A stretch of DNA of 64,000 nt from Stenomitos frigidus ULC18 (GTDB lineage Bacteria > Cyanobacteriota > Cyanobacteriia > Leptolyngbyales > Leptolyngbyaceae), in NCBI RefSeq assembly GCF_003003795.1, contig NZ_PVWK01000031.1:1-64000 (forward strand), given 5' to 3'. This document shows positions 34,876 to 42,933 of the stretch, in pieces. The notes beneath the pieces were generated by a model. That model was not told where the DNA came from. It saw only the letters and a program-made list of their open reading frames with translations, and searched no databases. Positions within the stretch are counted from its first letter, which is position 1. Every line of letters starts with the position of its first letter. Position numbers and translations under genes: made by a program.

Positions 34876-35970
34876 TCAATTTTGAAGCTGGTGGTTCAGG
34901 TGCTCTGAAACGGCTAACCCTGATAAAAAGGCTTGTTCCGCTTTCATGCCGCCACACCAATCACCCGCGCAAAACAGTGGTGCTCTCGTTTTGGCTGCTA
35001 GATACAGTTCCGTTCGGGGTAACATTGGGACGGCATAGCGCCAACGATGCACTTGGAGCCAGTCTGGTTTTGCCAACCAGGGTACTAACCGTTCTGACGC
35101 TTGCTTAAGGAGTTGGTAGCCTGCTGGCTGAAGGTCGATCGCGTCCAGATATTGCTCCGCAAAGGCGGCTGTACTCTGTACGACAAAAACAGGCTGGGGT
35201 AAACCACTCTGAGACGGCAGAGATCGTTTGCTGCTATCTAACCCAAGCCAGGCAAGGTTTCCATCCTTCACGAAGGACAGCGATCGCACATCGGGATACT
35301 GTGAGAGCCAATCCTGCTGGCGCTCGGACTCATACCCAGCTATAACGCTTAAGCACGGCAGGAAGGCAACCCCTTGCACTTGCTCTAAAAACGCTTCAGG
35401 CAAAACTGCTGCGGACAAGGTTTGCAGTAGCACCGTCGCTTGAGGAGCCGGAATCGTGAGGACGATCGCGCCGACGGTTAACGTCTCAGTTGTTTTAGTA
35501 CGGTCTGGTTCCGTTCTCTGGATTGTCAGTTGCCAATGGTCGTTGACCAACGCTAATGACTGCACCAGATGGTTGAGCCGAATATCCAGAGCGGTAGCCA
35601 GCCATTTGGCGATCGCGGTCATCCCATGCGGAGCAACGTAGCGCGGGTAGCGGTCTGTGGCAGACGACTCGCTGAGCGTACCAGCAAGACTCAGTTCATG
35701 CACCGTATCCGTCCAGGACTGTACCCCCCCTGCCGTTACCAATTGTTCAAGCAACCCTCGAAAAGCCTCTCCTTTTGGCGTAAGGTAGCAGGTGCCATGA
35801 TCCGCCAGCGTCTCATGTAAGCGCCGAGTCGCAAGGCGCCCACCGACACCCCGCGATTTCTCCAGGATGACCACGCGATAGCCTGCCTGCTGAAGTTGCT
35901 GTGCACAGGTTAACCCTGCTATACCCGCACCAACCACAGCAATATCAAAATCAAGAGAAGGGTTGGTCAT
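34876..35970 (-). CDS. FAD-dependent amine-oxidase/renalase-like protein
   Basis: Rossmann FAD site at the N-terminus: DIAVVGAGIAGLTCAQQLQQ, then VVILEKSRGVGGRLATRRL. This is the dinucleotide-binding GxGxxG plus GG-R-x2-T motif of renalase-like amine oxidases. The C-terminal FAD contact is LFCAGDWCGGMKAEQAFLSG. At 364 residues it is complete. Substrate unknown; renalases oxidise dihydronicotinamide isomers, but that assignment is not certain here. Start ATG at 35970. Convergent with the small basic gene. Confidence 0.87.
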   Translation of the reverse strand: MTNPSLDFDIAVVGAGIAGLTCAQQLQQAGYRVVILEKSRGVGGRLATRRLHETLADHGTCYLTPKGEAFRGLLEQLVTAGGVQSWTDTVHELSLAGTLSESSATDRYPRYVAPHGMTAIAKWLATALDIRLNHLVQSLALVNDHWQLTIQRTEPDRTKTTETLTVGAIVLTIPAPQATVLLQTLSAAVLPEAFLEQVQGVAFLPCLSVIAGYESERQQDWLSQYPDVRSLSFVKDGNLAWLGLDSSKRSLPSQSGLPQPVFVVQSTAAFAEQYLDAIDLQPAGYQLLKQASERLVPWLAKPDWLQVHRWRYAVPMLPRTELYLAAKTRAPLFCAGDWCGGMKAEQAFLSGLAVSEHLNHQLQN

Positions 35971-36112
35971 GAAGAGTCTGTTGTCTAAAGCTCCATCGAT
36001 TATATCGAGGGAAGCAAAAGGCTAAAGGCTGAATCGCTTATAAAACCTGCAGAAAGCTGGATTTTTAGGAGCGCAAGCTGACCCAAACTGACCGGAGAGT
36101 TCACTTTATGCA

Positions 36113-36619
36113 TTACAAGGCAACGGTGCAGTAGCCATCGTCTGTCATCTCAAGCAAGATTTGCATACTTTGTAGCCCTGCTAGATGTCTGACGGTGTCT
36201 TGAGCATCAGTAGGCAGCAGCTTATCGTTGATGGTTTGAATCTGATCACGATTCAGTCCTGCTGCTAAAGCGTTGCAAAGGCTCAGTTCTAAAGCTGCTA
36301 AGCCGTTGGGATTTTGATTAGCTTTCTGGGTCAACAGTTTTGCTACAGCTAGATTCTCTAGCAGGGCTACGCGCTTTTTGTAAGCTTGGAGAAAGGATGA
36401 CTCGCTACCACTGCCTTCTGTCGTTGGAGCCTCTGATGCTTCTGATGGAGAAGGATTGATACTTACCGGACAAAGCCGAGCCGTCAAATCAACCACTCTT
36501 CCCGTATTCATCTGCATATAGCACGGGTAGTCAGGCTCTTTTGGCATTGCAGAGGCACTCACAGATGGCAGCATGGAAGCAAGCAAAGTAAGGGCAATCG
36601 TGCGGCTGAGGAATTTCAT
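36113..36619 (-). CDS. Secreted hypothetical protein, 168 aa
   Basis: N-terminal MKFLSRTIALTLLASMLPSV followed by S-A-S-A is a clear signal peptide. The mature part has four cysteines: C33 and C49 in DYPCYMQMNTGRVVDLTARL-C, one in LELSLCNALAAG and one in DDGYCTVAL near the end, which may form disulfides. A Ser/Glu-rich linker (SPSEASEAPTTEGSGSESS) separates two segments. The DYPCYMQ...GRVVDLT...LC pattern recurs in cyanobacterial secreted proteins of unknown role. Single gene with about 275 bases upstream. Confidence 0.75.
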   Translation of the reverse strand: MKFLSRTIALTLLASMLPSVSASAMPKEPDYPCYMQMNTGRVVDLTARLCPVSINPSPSEASEAPTTEGSGSESSFLQAYKKRVALLENLAVAKLLTQKANQNPNGLAALELSLCNALAAGLNRDQIQTINDKLLPTDAQDTVRHLAGLQSMQILLEMTDDGYCTVAL

Positions 36620-36894
36620 GGCAACTGGAGAAAAGGGCTTTCCTCAAAGATTTCCTTCCTTTTAGAAGGCATCCAGACAGGTTTTGTAAAATTCTGAGCG
36701 GAGATTGTAAAGTTTGAGTCAACGATTGGTCAGTGGCGATAGACGATCCGAGGTTTTCAAGCAACCATGCAAGTAAGGTGCAAAGTTTGATCAGTCCCTA
36801 CTCTTACCTTCTCGCCTTAGTCTCCACCCGCTTCCCCTTCCCATTGAGTAGAATAATTGCAGCGAATCAATGTATAGAGCTGGAGGAATGAGGG

Positions 36895-37737
36895 GTGGAT
36901 GAACTGAGAGCCGCGTTGGAGTTGGCAACAGAGGACGAGTTGCAAGATTTGACGGAGATTCTATTTCGCCCCAAGTTTAATCCGATCGATTACATGAATG
37001 CGTCTGACCCACTTGCGGTACAAAGTCAGGAGCGTACGATCTGGCTCAATGCGCTGGAAGAGCGGTTTCGGTTTTTGGCAGCCGATGGGGTGACCGTGTT
37101 AAGTCGCAAAACCCAGCGATTGACGTATCGCCAAATTTTGATTCAAGTCTGTCGGCATCTCAAACTGCCCTATCAAGGATCAATGTCTACAGTGGATCTA
37201 GAGGCAGAGGTCTTTCTTTCGCTGCTATCGCGTGCCTGGAAGCAAATGCCTGTTGCCGAACGGAGCACGTTAACCATTCGGTTGCAGCGATCGCTTACCA
37301 ACTCCCAAATTCTTCCCCAGTTGCCGTTAGCGCTTCAGCGCGATCCTCTGAGCCTGTTGGTCAAAGGTAGCAGCGCGATTGCGATTAGCTCTGTTCTGCG
37401 TCCGCTGCTCATTCAGCAGATTGCGCGTCAATTTGCGCTTCACTTTGCGACGTATCAGGTCGCGCAGCAAGCGGTAACAGTGGGTGGTGCCGTTGCAGCG
37501 ACTCAAGTGCAAAATTACCTGGCCTTACAAACTGCTCGTCGCGGTATGGCATTAAGTGCGGCACGGTTGACTGCTGTTCGCAGCATCTTTGCGGTTGTGG
37601 GGCCAGCCATGTGGGCCTGGTTTCTGGCAGACTTGGGTTGGCGGACGATCGCAACAAATTACGGCCGCATTATCCCTACCATTTATGCTCTCGCCCAGAT
37701 TCGTCTTACTCGTGCTGAATGCTTTGAACTCGCTTAA
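36895..37737 (+). CDS. YaaW-family protein
   Basis: 280 residues. GTG start at 36895 supported by GGAGG eight bases upstream; the nearer ATG at 36888 is followed by a stop. The N-terminal block DELRAALELATEDELQDLTE, ILFRPKFNPIDY, then ALEERFRFLAADGVTVLSRK and DLEAEVFLSLLSRAWKQMP, is that of the YaaW (DUF3944-type) family. The C-terminal half is hydrophobic (about residues 160-260), with Gly/Ala-rich segments that may associate with a membrane. Function unknown. Not obviously part of an operon. Confidence 0.85.
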   Translation: MDELRAALELATEDELQDLTEILFRPKFNPIDYMNASDPLAVQSQERTIWLNALEERFRFLAADGVTVLSRKTQRLTYRQILIQVCRHLKLPYQGSMSTVDLEAEVFLSLLSRAWKQMPVAERSTLTIRLQRSLTNSQILPQLPLALQRDPLSLLVKGSSAIAISSVLRPLLIQQIARQFALHFATYQVAQQAVTVGGAVAATQVQNYLALQTARRGMALSAARLTAVRSIFAVVGPAMWAWFLADLGWRTIATNYGRIIPTIYALAQIRLTRAECFELA

Positions 37738-37882
37738 CCATCTTTGTCTGGCCAAGCTCGGTCTGGTGCGGTACAGCTCGACGGGTAATACGGGAGTTCT
37801 GACCTGCTGTGATGCATTTCATTTGAATGGGAAGAGCTCTACCAACTCGCAACAACACTACAATGTCCATCGGGCTTGAATC

Positions 37883-39307
37883 ATGACATTCAAGCCTTGG
37901 ATAGCCTCCTTAATGCCGAGCCAGCCTCATCCTAACGCTCAACTGCAAACCCACTGGAATGTTGCCCAACTGTCAGTACTACTACTGCCATTTAGTTCAC
38001 TTTTAGGTAGTGCGGGTCTTTTGCTGGTCGCGATCGGCGTTTGGCAAAAGCGGTTTCAGCACGTCGTAAGACGTCCTCTGAACTGGGGCCTTGCCGTACT
38101 GAGCCTGCTGCTACTGCTCAGTACGGCTTTAGCGTTCAAGCAGATTGATGCGCTTTTGGGCCTTTTTAACTTTCTGCCCTTCTTTTTCGTGTTTGCAGGG
38201 TTGAGTGAGCTCATCCAGACTCCCGCCCAGCTCCGGCGACTGGCGTGGCTGTTAGTGATTAGCTCGGTGCCTGTGGTGGCGATCGGGTTAGGGCAACAGT
38301 TTTTTGGGCTAGCAGGGCATGTACAAATTCTATGGATTCTTGTTGATTGGTCGATCGATCCAACGGGCACACCTCCCGGTCGTATGGCATCCATCTTCTT
38401 CTACGCCAATGTACTAGCAAGCTATCTAGCAATCACGCTGACGCTAAGCCTGGGGTTATGGATAGAAGCGTTTTTTGGCGGTCAGCGGTCAGTGGTCAGC
38501 GGTCAGTGGTCAGCGGTCAGCGGTCAGCTTCAACTTAAAACTCAAAACTCAAAAGTTAAAACTTCTCCACCCTCCACTCCCCACTCCCTTCTCACCCGCC
38601 TTTTTATCACCATCGCGATGTTTGGTAATGCGATCGCGCTCATTCTCACCAACTCTCGCAATGCCTGGGCGATAGCGGTCTTTGCGTGCCTTGCCTATGC
38701 GCTTTACCTGGGCTGGCGTTGGCTCTTGCTTGGCGTTGGCGTTGTAGTCAGTAGCGCTCTCGGCGCAGCTTTTGCTCCACCACCGGGACGGGATTGGCTA
38801 CGGGCGATCGTACCTGCATTTTTCTGGGCACGCTTGACTGATCAGCTCTATACCGATCGCCCAGTGGCTCAGCTACGCAGCACGCAGTGGCATTTTGCCT
38901 GGTCGCTTGCCCAGCAGCGTCCTTTGACAGGCTGGGGGTTGCGCAACTTCAGCCCCCTTTATCAAGCCCAAATGCAGTACTTTATCGGGCATCCTCACAA
39001 CCTGTTGCTCATGCTGTCGGCTGAAACTGGGTTCCCATCTGCCCTGCTGTTCTTTGGTTTAGTGGGCTGGGTTGTCGTCCAGGGTAGCCTCCTGCTGTAC
39101 GACCAAATGCCGTTAAGCATTTCTACAACAAGCCATCATGATGGTAACGATCGCCTGGTCTACTTCAGCTACCTCGTTGCCTTCACAGGTTGCGCTCTTT
39201 TCAGCTTCTTAGACATTACGCTGTTCGATGTGCGCATCAATCTACTCGGCTGGCTTTTGCTGGCAGCGATCGCAGGAGTGGTGTACCAGGGTAAGGGCAA
39301 GGGTTGA
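37883..39307 (+). CDS. O-antigen ligase / IctB-like membrane protein with repeat insertion
   Basis: Polytopic protein (about ten membrane helices) with the Wzy/WaaL-type loop TGWGLRNFSPLYQAQMQYFI and the H-P-H-N-L motif characteristic of O-antigen ligases and the related cyanobacterial IctB family. Likely role: polymerising or ligating a surface glycan; IctB-like membership is also possible. Striking oddity: residues ~199-236 (from GGQRSVVSGQWSAVSGQ to the PPSTPHS segment) are encoded by the window's intergenic repeat modules (38479-38590), lying in frame between two helices. The C-terminal Q-G-K-G-K-G also comes from a repeat. Start ATG at 37883; 474 aa. Confidence 0.85.
   Translation: MTFKPWIASLMPSQPHPNAQLQTHWNVAQLSVLLLPFSSLLGSAGLLLVAIGVWQKRFQHVVRRPLNWGLAVLSLLLLLSTALAFKQIDALLGLFNFLPFFFVFAGLSELIQTPAQLRRLAWLLVISSVPVVAIGLGQQFFGLAGHVQILWILVDWSIDPTGTPPGRMASIFFYANVLASYLAITLTLSLGLWIEAFFGGQRSVVSGQWSAVSGQLQLKTQNSKVKTSPPSTPHSLLTRLFITIAMFGNAIALILTNSRNAWAIAVFACLAYALYLGWRWLLLGVGVVVSSALGAAFAPPPGRDWLRAIVPAFFWARLTDQLYTDRPVAQLRSTQWHFAWSLAQQRPLTGWGLRNFSPLYQAQMQYFIGHPHNLLLMLSAETGFPSALLFFGLVGWVVVQGSLLLYDQMPLSISTTSHHDGNDRLVYFSYLVAFTGCALFSFLDITLFDVRINLLGWLLLAAIAGVVYQGKGKG
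38479..38590 (+). repeat. Composite repeat inside a coding region
   Basis: Seven GGTCAGC/GGTCAGT heptads, then TTAAAACTCAAAACTCAAAA, then CCACCCTCCACTCCCCACTC. The same three modules fill spacers at 19838-19919 and elsewhere. Here they are inside the O-antigen-ligase-like gene, open in frame, about 112 bases, placed in a loop between membrane helices. Confidence 0.85.
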
Positions 39308-39400
39308 GGGTTAAGGGTTGAAGTTTAGAATTAACCACTAACCACTAACCACTAACCACTAACCACTAACCGCCGACCACTAAACACTAGCCACTGACTT
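39295..39400. repeat. AACCACT tandem repeats
   Basis: GGGTAAGGGCAAGGGTTGAG followed by at least five AACCACT heptads and degenerate units (ACCGCCG, AACACTAG). It overlaps the last codons of the O-antigen-ligase-like gene and fills the gap to the J-domain gene. Confidence 0.75.
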
Positions 39401-39501
39401 TCACCCTGGTTCCGAACCTGTAACCTCGCTACAATAAGCAAAAGCCAGTCAAACTTGTTCAACGCTAAATTGTTCAACGCTAAAGAAAGCAGGATTCTCG
39501 C

Positions 39502-40206
39502 GTGACTCAGGATCGGGCGACTCCACAAAACGAGAAAGAGGCAAAGGCATCACAGCAACAGGTGTTGGCTGCAAGCTACTACGGTTTGTTGGGCTTACAC
39601 CCCTCGGCGTCCGTGCGCGAAATTCGCCAAGCCTACCGTGATCTGAGCAAGCTCTATCATCCTGATACGACTGCGCTCGCAGCCGCGATCGCTATCACAA
39701 AATTCCAACAGATCAACGAGGCGTATGCCACGCTCAGTAGTCCAGAGCGACGAACAGCGTATGATCAAAAAATTGGCTACTCGTCTGTTCCAGTGGTGCA
39801 GCGTTCACTGCGAGTTGAGCAAGCGAATGCATCAACCCGTACGGTTCAGTCGTCCTCTGCCTACCTCGACTCGACCGATCGACCGCTGTCGCCTGGAGAA
39901 ATTTTTGCCCTGTTTATTCTTGGGATTACGTTCGTGGGCTGTTTGGTGCTGGCGATCGCGATCGGTATCACTAGAGGTGAAGCTGTCTTTCAGCCACTCA
40001 CTGCCCATCTGAGTGCCCCCCAGCAGGAGATCACTAGCGCACCTAACGCGCCTCAGTTGAGTGCCCCTCAGCAGGAAGCCACTGTCGCACCTAGCACGCC
40101 TCGGCAAGACGTCACTATGCCCACAAACGCTCACGAGCAGCCTCTAACGAATCAAGCAGATGTTCCGGCTGCGTCACCGCCAGCTAGCCCAGAGTCGGAA
40201 ACCTAG
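39502..40206 (+). CDS. J-domain protein with C-terminal membrane helix
   Basis: 234 residues from GTG at 39502. An N-terminal J domain (about 26-92) with ASYYGLLGLHPSASVREIRQ and the H-P-D tripeptide in KLYHPDTTALAAA recruits an Hsp70 (DnaK). One membrane helix follows (about 132-158, IFALFILGITFVGCLVLAIA), and then a Pro/Ala/Gln-rich tail with two copies of LSAPQQE. It is probably a membrane-tethered co-chaperone. The tail repeats (LSAPQQEITSAP / LSAPQQEATVAP) come from a direct DNA duplication at 40009-40100. Confidence 0.88.
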   Translation: MTQDRATPQNEKEAKASQQQVLAASYYGLLGLHPSASVREIRQAYRDLSKLYHPDTTALAAAIAITKFQQINEAYATLSSPERRTAYDQKIGYSSVPVVQRSLRVEQANASTRTVQSSSAYLDSTDRPLSPGEIFALFILGITFVGCLVLAIAIGITRGEAVFQPLTAHLSAPQQEITSAPNAPQLSAPQQEATVAPSTPRQDVTMPTNAHEQPLTNQADVPAASPPASPESET

Positions 40207-40264
40207 CTCTGGGCGATGCCAATCAACGTGCGATTCAATGTTCTCTATTCCTCCTAACTCCTCA

Positions 40265-40537
40265 ATGCCACTTCCCGCTGCTGATACGCCTCTTTATAAC
40301 CACCCCCTCCCTGACATTGAGCAGTGGCTCTTGACTAAAGGGTGCGAACAAAATCGCTCTGAACGGCATTGTTGGCACATCCAGCAGCCTGATTGGAAGG
40401 CAGAGCTATGTCTAGACATTGATCAACTAACAGTGCGTTATAAGCAGCCTCACGAGAGTGACTACAGCATTCAGCGATCGTTCAAATACTCGCTGAGCCG
40501 ACGAGACATTGAAGATGCTGTTTTTGCTGGACCGTGA
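40265..40537 (+). CDS. DUF3143-family protein
   Basis: 90 residues: MPLPAADTPLYNHPLPDIEQ, WLLTKGCEQNRSERHCWHIQ, then SFKYSLSRRDIEDAVFAGP. This is a small cyanobacterial family (DUF3143) without known function. The start at 40265 matches the family N-terminus; ATG at 40238 would add nine residues. In many cyanobacteria it neighbours a J-domain gene, as here, which hints at a shared task. It ends 163 bases before psaC. Confidence 0.85.
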   Translation: MPLPAADTPLYNHPLPDIEQWLLTKGCEQNRSERHCWHIQQPDWKAELCLDIDQLTVRYKQPHESDYSIQRSFKYSLSRRDIEDAVFAGP

Positions 40538-40654
40538 AACTATTACAATCTTTGAAGTTTTGCAGCCTTTTCCCAGAGAGGGTTCCAGCGGTGATGTAAA
40601 CTTGGCGTTGACTCTGAAGCTTTCAGCGGCTAAATCTGCCGCTAGGTTAGCTGA

Positions 40655-40945
<291 letters not shown>

Positions 40946-40989
40946 AAGCGCTGTTGTCACGTCCGTTTTATCCATGTGGGTTCAAAACT

Positions 40990-41021
40990 AAAAAGGGGGA
41001 GCGATCGCTCCCCCTTTTTTT
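40990..41021 (+). terminator. psaC rho-independent terminator built on a HIP1 octamer
   Basis: The perfect inverted repeat AAAAAGGGGGAGCG / CGCTCCCCCTTTTT has the HIP1 octamer GCGATCGC (41001-41008) at its centre and ends in seven T. A strong terminator 45 bases after the psaC stop; symmetrical enough to work on both strands. Confidence 0.92.
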
Positions 41022-41266
41022 GAACTCTTTTGAGTGATCATTTCTGCCGTGACAAGAGTGCTTTCGGTCACCGACTCTTAGATGGATTAGCCACAGTGCG
41101 TAAAGCCTTGCGGCATACAAGAAACACGGAGCGAGTGCTTTGTACTTACATCTTGCGCGCGCGTGAGCGAGACGCTCACACTCAATTGCTGTGGCTTATT
41201 CAAACGAAAATTGCTGTAATAGCTGACCACTGACTGCTGACCGCTCATTATAATGTCGATCGCCCA
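41022..41266. other. Spacer with small hairpin and heptads
   Basis: Between psaC and the convergent hemJ. It contains a 7-bp hairpin GTGAGCG-AGA-CGCTCAC (41163-41179) beside a GCGCGCGC run, and GCTGACCACTGACTGCTGAC heptads at about 41221-41244. No gene. Confidence 0.55.
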
Positions 41267-41854
41267 TTAAGAACTAGCATTGCCCACTAAACCGTCTGAC
41301 TCAGCTGCTTCACGCTCCCTCGCTAAGCGGCGCTTTCTGGCGTAAAGCTGAATGGCGATCGCGAACACGATCACCATTGCCACAATGCCCCAGACGGTCA
41401 AATCAGTCGGCAAATTGTTCTTGAACACCGCTAGCAGCACCACCACCACAAAAAAGACGGTTGGCACTTCGTTGAACCAGCGAAAATGCTGTGCGTTCAG
41501 CTTGCACTCATCTGCCGCTAGTTGTTTCATGAGACGCTTGCAGTAGTGGTGATAGCCCAGCAGAAGCGCGACGCAGGCAAGCTTGACATGCATCCACGGC
41601 TCCTTGAGAACGTCGGGTTCTGTCGTTACCAGCCCGATCGCCATGGCTACGGTCAACAGCATGGCAGGAGTCATGATGATGCTGTAAAGGCGCTTCTCCA
41701 TGATCTGATACTGGCTTTTCAGGATGCTGCGAGCGGGCTCTGGTTGTTCACTCGCTTCAGCATGGTAGACAAACAGTCGCGGCAGATAAAACATGCCTGC
41801 AAACCAGCACACGATGCCAACAATGTGAAACGCTTTGAACCAGTAATAAGCCAT
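41267..41854 (-). CDS. hemJ: Protoporphyrinogen IX oxidase HemJ
   Basis: Membrane protein of 195 residues with four to five helices, MAYYWFKAFHIVGIVCWFAG then MFYLPRLFVYHAEASEQ, matching HemJ. HemJ oxidises protoporphyrinogen IX to protoporphyrin IX in heme and chlorophyll synthesis in most cyanobacteria. The conserved histidine in helix 1 (A-F-H-I-V) and the K-L-A-C-V-A-L-L-L-G-Y-H-H segment are present. AGGAG six bases before the ATG fixes the start. The C-terminal ~25 residues are charged and soluble. Confidence 0.92.
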   Translation of the reverse strand: MAYYWFKAFHIVGIVCWFAGMFYLPRLFVYHAEASEQPEPARSILKSQYQIMEKRLYSIIMTPAMLLTVAMAIGLVTTEPDVLKEPWMHVKLACVALLLGYHHYCKRLMKQLAADECKLNAQHFRWFNEVPTVFFVVVVLLAVFKNNLPTDLTVWGIVAMVIVFAIAIQLYARKRRLAREREAAESDGLVGNASS

Positions 41855-41990
41855 ACATAACTCCTAAAAGGCCTAGATCCTGTGAGAATTCAGAGCTTCG
41901 ATCGCAGCTAGAGCCCTAAAGCTAAGCTCTTCAATCCAATGGTTCTGGAAGCTAACGACAATCTAAAAACCCACAATCAAGCGACAACGC

Positions 41991-42191
41991 CTAAACTGCC
42001 TGTTTGAACAGTGCATCCAGGTAAACACGTGCAGCACGGCGATCGCAATCTCCATTTTGCAACAAAAAGAGGGACACTGCTGCTGCAAAAACGCGATCTT
42101 GGTCCCAGTCGGGATGCGATTCGAGATAGAGGGTAATTGCCGTGTGAAGTTCTTCAGGAATTTCTGCCAGAATGCTAACGGTCGTGGTCAT
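41991..42191 (-). CDS. DUF2811-family small protein
   Basis: 66 residues from the internal ATG at 42191: MTTTVSILAEIPEELHTAIT, LYLESHPDWDQDRVFAAAVS, LFLLQNGDCDRRAARVYLDA. It matches the small cyanobacterial DUF2811 family, predicted helical with a ribbon-helix-helix-like layout; function unknown. The open frame extends upstream to 42398, but those residues are not conserved. It lies just left of the DnaA-box array, pointing away from it. Confidence 0.8.
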   Translation of the reverse strand: MTTTVSILAEIPEELHTAITLYLESHPDWDQDRVFAAAVSLFLLQNGDCDRRAARVYLDALFKQAV

Positions 42192-42597
42192 GAGAACCTC
42201 AGTTGATGCTAAAAGCACGTTGATAATGAAGCGGGGAGAAGCAGTTCGACTTTGCACCCTGTAGAGAAAAAGCCGATGAGAATTTGGTGCTGCAGCGCTA
42301 ACACTGAGGCACATGCACCACAATCGCTTGATTCTCCAGAAGCAAACAGTCCTGTTGGCGTGGGTTTCAGAACGGTCGTGTGGGGATAAGCCAATCATTG
42401 TGCCTAGAGGTCGGTTTGCTTGTCAATGCTGCCCATCCCCGTTGGCGCGTTCATGCTAAAACGGCCTAACGAAAGAATCGGTATTTACACGTGATCCCCG
42501 AAATATTGCTTAACATTTCGCGGCGTTTTCTCAGAATAGAGGCGCGATCGCCTGGATGGAACTCAACCCACAGAAGACCGATTCTACCGTTCAGTAC

Positions 42598-42681
42598 TGT
42601 GGAAAACAGCCGCTAATCTGTGGAAAACCGTGATATATCTGTGGAAAACCTGTGGAAAGTCTGTGGAATCAATGGGGAAAA
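42598..42681 (+). other. Phased DnaA-box array, candidate replication origin
   Basis: TGTGGAAAA, the reverse of the cyanobacterial DnaA box TTTTCCACA, occurs perfectly at 42598-42606, 42619-42627 and 42640-42648. Near matches follow at 42651 (TGTGGAAAG), 42662 (TGTGGAATC) and 42673 (TGGGGAAAA). Start-to-start distances are 21, 21, 11, 11 and 11 bases, i.e. whole helical turns, all in one orientation. An A-rich stretch follows (42690-42720), suitable for unwinding. The region is non-coding, between DUF2811 (leftward) and a permease (rightward). No dnaA or dnaN is in the window, so origin function is inference. Confidence 0.65.
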
Positions 42682-42933
42682 CTCTGGTGAAGGATAAGAA
42701 TTGCAAAAACTCAAAAAAGTCAGGATTTGTGGTCTTTTGGGCTCACCGTCCGCTTCCACTTGGAACACATGTTCTCCTCTCGTCTTTTGTCTCATGCCGA
42801 TGTTACGTTCGACCAGGTTAAGTGAAGCGGATTCAGAGTACGATTCTACAAAGCTGATTACCACTTAACGCTCTCTTGTTTACCGCTTTCTTGTAACGCT
42901 CTCTATCCAACTCCTTAGCCCCCGCGCTGCGAT

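Noticed and set aside
38479-38527. Heptad repeats as a possible CRISPR array
   Set aside because: Units are 7 bases, directly abutting, with no unique spacers and no cas genes in the window.
42598-42681. Reading the TGTGGAAAA array as just another satellite repeat
   Set aside because: The unit equals the known DnaA box, spacing steps from 21 to 11 bases (not a fixed tandem unit), and the sequence between the boxes varies.
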